Source: a virus
Virus record (IMG/VR): IMGVR_UViG_3300025168_000151
Location: 1-46,699 of that record
Strand: one strand, 5' to 3'
Length of the DNA: 46,699 nucleotides
Of the stretch, positions 8,107 to 17,000 are shown in pieces. Position 1 is the first letter of the stretch. Each line of letters begins with the position of its first letter. The notes beneath the pieces are model-generated. The model searched no databases. It had not been told where the DNA came from and worked only from the letters and a program-made list of their open reading frames with translations. Both the position numbers and the translations under genes were made by a program.

Positions 8107-9123
8107 ATGTGTGGTGGCGGCGGCGGTGGCGGTACAAATACCGTACAACAAACGATACAAGAGATCCCAGAACAGTTAGCTCCTTACTATGACGAGCTGC
8201 TAGGGCGGGGTACGTTTCAATCTTTACAGCCATATACTCCCTATCCTGAGAAGCGGCTTGCTGAGTTCTCGCCATTTGAGCAGGATGCTATGGCAGGAAT
8301 TGGTGCGCTTGCTGAGACGGGAACTCCAGAGGCAATGCAGTCTGCTATAACAGGCAGTGAGTATGCTGCCTATAAAGATCCTTATGCCGAGGCGGTTAGA
8401 AGCGACCCTATTACTGCGGCTATGATAAATACAATAGGCGCGGCACAGCCTGAGCAAGTAGGAACTCTGGGGGATATCAGCACCTATGACACCTACATGA
8501 GTCCTTATCAGCAGAAAGTTACCGACATAGCCAAGCGCGAGGCATCGAGAGCTTCTGAGATTCAAGGTGCAGATATAGGACAGCAAGCAGCATTGGCTGG
8601 TGGCTTGGGAGGGTATAGAGAAGCTATCATGCAGGCAGAGCGTCAGCGTAACTTGGGTCAACAGCTTTCTGATATACAAGTTCAGGGTGACCAACAAGCA
8701 TTTGAGTCAGCTCAGAGAGCCTTCGATACGGACAGAAGTGCTAGGGAGTCTGCCGCTCAGTTGGGTATACAAGGTTATGGTGCGCTTCAAACTGACATTA
8801 CAGGTCGTTTGAGGGCAGCTCAACAGGCTGCTGATCTTGCGTCTAAAGATCAAGCAATGGAAATTACAAGACTTGGTGAGCTGGCTGGTGCTGGTCAACA
8901 GCAGAGAGGATTGTTGCAGCAGAGCTATGACACTGGCTATCAAGATTTCTTACGCCAACAAGCGTTCCCTCTGGAGCAATTATCCCTTTACAGTAATTTG
9001 GTTAGAGGCTTGCCTATGCAGCCGGGAACCACACAAGTTCTATATGGTCAGCAGCCTACAATGGCACAGCAATTACTGGGCAGTGGTATAGCTGCGGCTG
9101 GTTTATATGGCGCAACTCGTTAG
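8107..9123 (+). CDS. Gln/Ala-rich internal virion protein candidate
   Basis: A 338-residue protein starting with Met-Cys and seven glycines, followed by 'TNTVQQTIQEIPEQLAPYY'. It is rich in Gln, Ala and Gly and predicted to be almost wholly helical, with a 'SPYQQKVTDIAKREASRAS' segment in the middle. I recall proteins with this opening (Cys-Gly run then a proline-led helix) next to ejection genes in marine podoviruses. It probably forms part of the internal core or ejectosome. It lies two bases after the acetyltransferase stop. No catalytic motif is visible. Confidence 0.65.
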   Translation: MCGGGGGGGTNTVQQTIQEIPEQLAPYYDELLGRGTFQSLQPYTPYPEKRLAEFSPFEQDAMAGIGALAETGTPEAMQSAITGSEYAAYKDPYAEAVRSDPITAAMINTIGAAQPEQVGTLGDISTYDTYMSPYQQKVTDIAKREASRASEIQGADIGQQAALAGGLGGYREAIMQAERQRNLGQQLSDIQVQGDQQAFESAQRAFDTDRSARESAAQLGIQGYGALQTDITGRLRAAQQAADLASKDQAMEITRLGELAGAGQQQRGLLQQSYDTGYQDFLRQQAFPLEQLSLYSNLVRGLPMQPGTTQVLYGQQPTMAQQLLGSGIAAAGLYGATR

Positions 9124-9133
9124 GAGATAGAGT

Positions 9134-11098
9134 ATGTATAACATCCTTGAGGTTGAGGATAAGATAAAAGGTTTCCCTGATCAGGCTTTGATGAAAGAAG
9201 CCCAGTTTCCTAGCGGCGATGTGCCGCAGTTTCTTATTGTCTCAGAATTGCAGCGCCGAAATGAAATGCGTAAGTCTTATTCGGCTATGCAAGAGCCAAC
9301 GCAAACTGTCCCGATTGCCCAGCAGGTGGTGGCAGAGGCAAGTCAAGGCATTGCTGGGATGATGGGTGGCAATCCAATGCTTCCTCCTACTATGCAAGCT
9401 CAGGCTCCTATGCAAGCCCCTATGCAGGCTCCTATGCAACGTCCTATGCAGCCTCCTATGGCTGCTCCTATGCAGCCCCCTATGGCTGCTCCTCAAGCCC
9501 CTGCTGGGATAGTTGGTATGCAAGAGGGAAGGACTGCTCCAACTTTGAGAAGAACAAGTAATCAAGTTTCTGCTGTTGATGCAGCTATTGAAAGTTTGAA
9601 ATCTCAAGGTAGGGATTCCTCCGTATATTCTCAGGCTGAATTGAGACGAATGGGAGAAGATATACTTGGGACGGATACCATTCCTTCATTAGTTAGTCAG
9701 GGATACAAGGAGTTTCGCCCCGATCTTGGTGATACCTATGAGCTAGAATCAATGGATGATAACTTTTTTAGATCGCCTAACCATCCTTTTAATAGGGCAA
9801 AGGATGCCATCGCTAGTGGGGTGTCAACGATGACTTCACCTATGGGCGGCACATCAGTTGCTAGAGACATAGAGGGACAACAAAGAGTTGAGCTAGGAGA
9901 ATCCGCTAGACAGGAAGGAGAAAGAGTAGCAAAATTTATTAGAGAAGATGAAGATCTTGGGGTTCTGGGAGAAGTCCTGACAGGTGGCTATGGTTTAATG
10001 CAAGATAATCTAAGTAGACCTATATCAAGTCTCAAGTCTATGGTTAAAGACCTTCCTTATATGTTTGCAGGAACCCCTTTAAATGCATCAACAGGAAATA
10101 CAATTGGATCATTTGATTCTGGGGACATGACTGCTGAAGAGTTGCAGAGTCAATTAGTTGCTCTTGACCAAGGGCAAGTCCCAACAGATCAAGTTGATAC
10201 CAAGGCTAATGAGATAGTCATAAACCAAGACGCTCTGATGGGGTCTCAGTTAGGATATGGATTTAATCTACCTCCTAGCTCTAGTCGGGCTGTGGCTACG
10301 GACATATCTAGACTTGTCGATAAAGAAATGTCTCTTGATGGAATTATGTCTGGTATTAACGCACAGGCTGGTAAGCTACCAGAGATCCCCGGAGGAGCAG
10401 ACTTTTCCTCCATAGCTAAGGCTAGAGCCAATCGTGGCGAGGCGGCAGCTACAAGGATGGAAGAGCTTGTTGAATCTATCCAGAGCAAAGCTAAGTCGGA
10501 AGCTCTTAATATGGCCCTTATAAACATTGGGGCGGGTATTGCCGGAGGTGATCTTGCGGGTGGTTTAGATCGCGCAGGTTCAGCCGCCGGGAAAATAGCT
10601 AGTGATGCTAGGAAGTCTACTCAAGCTCTTGAGCTTCAGGGTATTTCTATGGCTGAAGAAGCAGCTAGGTCTGGAGAAGATATACAGATTCAGGAAGCTC
10701 TTAGTGACTTACAAAGGTTCTCTGTTGAACAGGGTGTTGCGAAAGATCAGAGAGATTATAATCTTGAGCTTATTAAGAATACGTCAAATCGTGATATTAA
10801 TTTTAAAAAGCTTGCGGCTGACATTGCTCAATCAGAAAATATCAGCAAAAGAAGCGTCCTTAGCTTGATTGGTACTGTCATTAAAGAAGAAGCTGACAGC
10901 GCGAAAAATTTAGGGGAGCAGTACAACGCAGGAGAAAGAGCTTTGAGATTGTATAGTCCATTTGCTGGTCTTTTTGGGCTTGCCTCTTTGTCCCCGGATG
11001 ATTTGACAAATGCGCTTGGGCAGATTGGATCTGTTCAAACTACAGCCGCAACTAATACTGGTGATTTAGCTGCTGAATTAGAGGCTTTTATAGACTAA
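9134..11098 (+). CDS. Large helical internal virion protein candidate with Met-Gln-Pro repeats
   Basis: A 654-residue protein. The N-terminus ('KIKGFPDQALMKEAQFPSG' then 'SELQRRNEMR') is one I associate with marine phage internal proteins. Residues about 87-125 are a run of 'PMQAPMQ/PPMAAPMQ' repeats, likely a flexible linker. Residues about 440-500 hold a long helix ending in a Gly/Ala-rich hydrophobic segment, and the rest is charged helix. Its stop codon overlaps the ATG of the giant gene (TAATG), so the two are coupled. I infer a DNA-ejection or core role. Confidence 0.65.
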   Translation: MYNILEVEDKIKGFPDQALMKEAQFPSGDVPQFLIVSELQRRNEMRKSYSAMQEPTQTVPIAQQVVAEASQGIAGMMGGNPMLPPTMQAQAPMQAPMQAPMQRPMQPPMAAPMQPPMAAPQAPAGIVGMQEGRTAPTLRRTSNQVSAVDAAIESLKSQGRDSSVYSQAELRRMGEDILGTDTIPSLVSQGYKEFRPDLGDTYELESMDDNFFRSPNHPFNRAKDAIASGVSTMTSPMGGTSVARDIEGQQRVELGESARQEGERVAKFIREDEDLGVLGEVLTGGYGLMQDNLSRPISSLKSMVKDLPYMFAGTPLNASTGNTIGSFDSGDMTAEELQSQLVALDQGQVPTDQVDTKANEIVINQDALMGSQLGYGFNLPPSSSRAVATDISRLVDKEMSLDGIMSGINAQAGKLPEIPGGADFSSIAKARANRGEAAATRMEELVESIQSKAKSEALNMALINIGAGIAGGDLAGGLDRAGSAAGKIASDARKSTQALELQGISMAEEAARSGEDIQIQEALSDLQRFSVEQGVAKDQRDYNLELIKNTSNRDINFKKLAADIAQSENISKRSVLSLIGTVIKEEADSAKNLGEQYNAGERALRLYSPFAGLFGLASLSPDDLTNALGQIGSVQTTAATNTGDLAAELEAFID

Positions 11099-14000
11099 TG
11101 AAATTTAATTATGAGAAGGCCGTAGCTGCTGGTTACAACGATCAACAGATTGCAAGTTTTCTTTCGCCAAAATTAAACTTCAATCTAGAAAGCGCTCTGT
11201 CTTCTGGTTATCAGTATGAACAGATAGTTCCTTTCTTGGTAAGTAATTTTGGTGAGGATGACACAAGCGTTCTTGGTCAGATAAAGGAAACCGCGAAGGG
11301 TGTTCCTCGTGGTTTCGCCAACACTTTCCTTGGGGCTGGCGAAGGTCTGGCTGAGTTAGCTGACGCTGCAACAAACTTCGTGGGCTACGAGGATCTAATA
11401 GATTCTGGCGAGGAGAACGAGTTAGTTCGCCTTGCAAGCGAAGGCAGGGACTATATTAATAAAACGCTAGGAGCAGACGAGCGTTATGAAGATAAATGGC
11501 TGACCAAGCTTGGTGATGCTGTTGGTTCTTTTGCTGGGTTCTTTGTTCCCGGTGGTGCGCTCAAGGCTGTTGGCGCTGGATCTAAACTTATTGGCGGATC
11601 AAGCCTTGCGTTAGCTACAAGCTCTGGTGCTGGAGAGCAAGCACAAAGAATACAGATGGCTAGGCAGCAGGGAATTGATGTCAGTCAGGATCAAGAAGAC
11701 AAAGCTATTGGTTTGGGCGGATTAATTGGAACTAGTGAGGTTCTTGCTCCCCTTAGCTTGCTCAAGAAATTTAGAAGACTTCCTGATAAAGAAGCAGATA
11801 CTTTCTTTTCTCGTGTATCTAGTGCTGTAAAGACAGGTCTTGCTGAAGGTACTCAGGAAGCAACGGCTGGCGCTCTTCAAAGCGCGGTTGAAAAGTATAC
11901 ATACAATGAGAGCCTCCCTCTTGGCGAGACTCTGTATGATCAAGTAATTGAGGACGCAAGCTTAGGTGGTGCTGCTGGTGTAATAGCAGACCTTGCTCTT
12001 GGCAGTTTTTCCAGAAGAGTCAGAGATGGCGCTGCAACAGAGGCTGAGTTTGAGAGAGAGCGTCAGCTAAGAGCAGCCGAAGAGATCCGTCTTGCAGAAG
12101 ACCGTCAAGAAGTATCAGATTATGTAGCCCAGCAGGACAGCACAAACCCTGAGTCTGTTGTTAATGTAGAGGAGATCCTCCTCTTGCCTGCTCCAGATCC
12201 AGTTGATATTCGGACTGACGAGGATCAGGTAAGCTATGCCAGCAACATATCCAACAGTCTTAATTATAACTTCCCTACAGCTACATCGTTCACTTACCGA
12301 ACCAATGATATAACTGACCCAGAAACTGGCGAGGTTACAGGATCAAATTACAATATCGTTGATCAACTTGGTAACACCTACGGCGCTTCTCCAATTACCA
12401 CAAGAGAAGCGGCAGCTACGGTGGCTGGCAGATTGAACGACAAGCTTCTTGACCGAACCTTAAGTAGGTCTGTCAAAGATACTTTAGAAACTTCTCCTAT
12501 TTCATATGACGAGAGATCAACCGAGACTCTTTTGCGTATAGGTAATCGAGTTCTGAACCCTCGTTCAAACTTAATTACAGACATTGAGTTGAACTCCGCA
12601 GCAACAGAGAACATAGATACTCGTGTTGAGGAGGACAGACGAAGACTGTATATAGAATCTTTGCCGCTTGATCAGGCGCTGTACTATCTTCAGGAAGGGC
12701 CGAAACAGAATAGGGCGAAAAGCAAGGCTGAGATGATGCGCTTGCTGTCTCCTACTCAGAGGATCAACTTACGCAGAAGGGAAAGAGGTCTTCCTGAAAC
12801 CAAGTTCTTTACTGTGCAAGAGGCAAGAAGAGAGCTGAAGGATTCGTTTGGTAACCTAGCTAATAAAAAGTTTGAGTCACCGGAAGTCAAAGAAAAAATT
12901 GATTCCTTACAAAACGCTAGGACTTATCTCAATTTAAATGTAAGCAAGAACATTACCCCGGCGCAAATACAAAAGCTGCTTAATGAAAAGAACATTGCCT
13001 CAGACATTAATAGCCCAGAGATAAACGCTCTGGCTCGTAGTTTTGTAGGGGTTAAATCTGTATCTGACATGAATGTTGGAGACAGAAGAGTCTTTTACAA
13101 AAAGATAACAGCCCTGCCGCGCTTAGATAATTCGACTAAGCTTCCCGTATTTGAACTCAAGCCATTTACAAACTCACAATTTATAGCATCTGTTGAAGCA
13201 GTTAATAACACTGGGGATTTCAGCAACGAGACTATATCAGAAGCTGCACAGATTAAGCCTGAAGATCCTCGTTATGAGGATAAGATTGAGTCTATAAGAA
13301 AAGAATTACGCAAGCAGAAAGTTATTAGTAGCGGCAAAGTCCCTGCGTTTGACAGCAGGATCAAGGCAGAAGCAGAACAAATTCCTTTGACGGAAGAAGT
13401 TGAGACCGTCACTGATGAGCAGATTACTCCAGAGGTTGTCGAAGAGGTTGTCGAAGAGGTTGAAGAGCAAGCTGTAAGCCCAGATGTTCTGGAAAGAATA
13501 CAGACTAGCCTGAGAAGTTATCTTGACGCTAAGGGTTTGAAAGAAGTTGGTGTCAATGTGGACTACGCCCTAAGAAATGTGGTGATGGACGCTGACGGCA
13601 ATCTTAGATACGGCATCCGAAGGCGCAAGCTTAATGATGAGTATGAGTCAGCGCCTCAGACAGAGCTTGATAGAGTTTTTATTAAAGAAGAACTTGCTGA
13701 AGATTCTGCTGAAGGGTTCTACTCCCGCGACATGAACCAGATATTCCTAGCTGCTGATAGGCTTGCCAACTTTGAGGGCATGACCGAAGAGCAAATGCAA
13801 TCAGAGCTTGCTTCTATTCTTAATCACGAGATGGTTCACGCAATGCGTAACCTAGATCTCTGGACTGAGAGTGAGTGGAAGATACTCAGCAATGCCGCTG
13901 CTAAGATAAAAAATAGTAACGGGCAGACATATCTTGCTGAAGCCCAATCCCTCTATAGCGACAAAATTCCCAGCATACAGGTTGAGGAATCTGTTGCTAA

Positions 14001-17000
14001 CCTTATACGAGGCACAATTAACGGTAACACTAAGCTTGGCGGTAAGCCCAGAAACTTGATTAACAAGATGGTCAACTTCTTTGAGAGGATCAGAAACTTC
14101 TTACGAGGCTCTGGCTACAGAAGTTTCAATGACATTCTTTCTGACATCGAGTCTGGTGTTGTGGGCGGCAGAGAGAGGGGCGTTGTCAGGACAGCAAGGA
14201 GAGCGCAAGAAGAAGCTGAGTTAGAAAATTTCTGGAATGCTGACTCTGACATTTTGTATTCAAGAACAAAAGCTCCCAAGAAAACTCAGAAAGCCTACAA
14301 GTTATTTAGAATAAATCCCAATGATCCGGGTAAATTGTTTCCATTATATGTAGATTCTAAGACTCCTGTTCCTACGAATAAGTGGGTAACAGCTACAGAT
14401 GGTGGATACAGCTTTCTTTCTGATAATGGTAAGCGGTATACCCCAGCTAAGACAGGAGTGTCTAGGCCAGTAAGTAAGAAAGTTGCGAAGGAAGCTTACA
14501 AACTTGGTTATGTTAAAAATCCTGATGTAAAAACAATTACCGCTGTAGCGTATCGTCCGGGCTGGCACTCTGGAGATCTTCCATCATCTCAGCATATAGG
14601 TGGCATCAGTGAGAACTCTATTGGGAGAAGAAAAGACTTTAGACAAAACGATCAGGTGTGGGCAGAGATAGAAGTTGCTGACGATAGGTCTGATTATTGG
14701 CAGGACTTAGCTAACTCAAGAGCATCTACTGTAAGGTCTGGCCCTAGAAGAGGAATGCTTAATCTTGGTGAGGCTCATTTAACTAACGAAGGTGAAATTC
14801 CAAAGGGTGGTTATTACAGATATAAAACTAACCCAGAGATGGAGGGCAACTGGTTAATTAGCGGTGAGATAAAAATTAACAGGGTTTTGTCTGACGCTGA
14901 GGTAAATAAATTAAATAGAGATGCTGGCAGAACACTTGACTTACCAAGAATAAAGAAAGGTTTAGGCAATAAGTCAGGCCAAAGATTGGACTCTAGAGAT
15001 GTTCTTTATTCTAGAAAGTCTGCCCCCGCAGCCGTAAGCAATATATTCCCCACGGCAAAAAGTAGAAAGTTAGATCCCACAGAGACTGTTCTTGTCAGTG
15101 ATTTTCAAGAGTATATAAAAGACGAGCCATTCAAAAAGAATATGATCATCGTTAAAAGCTATGACGATCTTCGTAAAGATAAAAGTCTAAGGACTGATGG
15201 ACAGAAAGCATTAGCTTTTGTAGATCATATCAAGAATAACTTACTGTATTTATTTGATTCTGTTCCTCCTGAAGTAAGGACTAGATCTTCTAAGTGGTAT
15301 GAAGGCGCTAACCGATTGATGCAGAATCTTGCCGATAAGCACGGCATAAGTTTATCTCAAGCCTCCGCTCTTGCTGCAAACCTTTCACCACAAAAGGATT
15401 GGTACATGAACGCCAGCCTTGCAGAGAGAACAGCAGATATATTCTTTGAGAAGGCCAACGAACCTTTCACTCCTGAGATGGGGAAGAAAGCTAAAGAGCT
15501 TTATGTAAACGCGAAAGCCGTGTCTGCAAAGAAGAAGAAAATTAACAAAAAGATATTGGACGGGATCAAAGGTAAGTCTCTGTCTGATATTATAGCTGAG
15601 GGCGCTACACTTGTTGAGCAGGCTATGTGGATTCGCACTTACGATCAAACATACAATAGTCCTAGCTACCGAATCGTTGCCCCAGAAGGTGATTACCTAC
15701 AGTACGCAAAGACAAAAGGTGGAAACGATGCCCGTATTGCGTGGGGATCGTTTAATGAGATAGCAAAAGGCATCAAGGCTATTTCAGATCCAGACCTTAA
15801 GTCTGTCTCTACCAGTCTTGGTGCAGCCAACAAAGTAAGAAACTTCTACAATAATATCTATGACCCCTCTTCAGAGCTAGGGTTTGTGACAATAGATACT
15901 CACGCTGTTGGAGCGGGTCTTTTACGCCCAGTAAGCGGTGACTCAGATCAAGTAAGTGCAAACTTTGGAACTCTAAAAGGTTCTTCAAGCAGTTCTAAAA
16001 CTGGGTATCGGGGCATGTACCCCTTCTATGAAGAAGCCTACAAGCAGGCAGCAGCAGAGCGCGGCGTACTTCCAAGAGAGATGCAGTCTATAACGTGGGA
16101 AGCTGTGCGCGGTTTGTTTTCTCCTTCTTATAAATCCAGTAAAAAGAATGTTGCGTTTGTCAACAGTGTCTGGAAAGATTATAATCGCAAGAATATTGAT
16201 CTTGATGAAGCAAGAGAGAGGATATTAAATCATGCCGGACGTATCACAAATCCAGACTGGACAAGATCCGATAGTGGATCAGTTGCGGAAGATGCAACTT
16301 CCAGTTACGAGAGCCAACTACCTAGCAGTGGCGTACCCGGACAGACCGGACAACTTCCTACTGGAGGCGGAAGAAGAGGCAATGTTGCCGCAACAACTAC
16401 AGATGAATCAAACGTCCTAGCGGCGCAGAAATCTGAGGCAACAAACAGAGAATCACAAAGGCTCAGGGTTGGGAATCACGTTGATGTCCTTGAGTCTAGG
16501 AGAGCGCCGGGATCGGTTGCCTCTGCTACTACTTATGAAAACCTCAAGACTCAGGCAGAAAACAGGGCGTACAACGCTGGTGACTATGCCTCCCCTATGT
16601 CTTTCGAGACTCCCACTTATACCTACCAAGAGGCTGGCCTAGCTGGCCCAGCTCGTGGCTTCTTGTATCAAGTTGCTGACAAGCTGCTTGGCCTTAAGTA
16701 TGTCGAAGACTCGATCAACAAAAAGAGAAGAGATGCGGGACTCAAGGAGATACCTACCTTAGCATCTCCTTACAAAGGCGAGGAGCGCGTTGCGGGAATA
16801 GTTGGGGGCAAGATAAGGGACTTTGATCAAAACCAGCTACGTCCATTCGTAGAGTCTATGGTTTCCAATGATGTGTCTCGAAAGGAGATGGATGATTTTC
16901 TAATCTTGAGACATGCTGTTGAGCGCAATGCCAGAATCAGAAGCATTAACCCAGCCATTAAAGAGGCCGGAGCAGGGATGTTGGATGGTCAGGCTCTTAC

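Noticed and set aside
10602-10868. Leu/Ile-rich plus-strand reading frame inside the 654-residue virion gene.
   Set aside because: It lies wholly inside a strong gene in another frame, has no ribosome site, and its composition is the shadow of Ala/Glu-rich codons.
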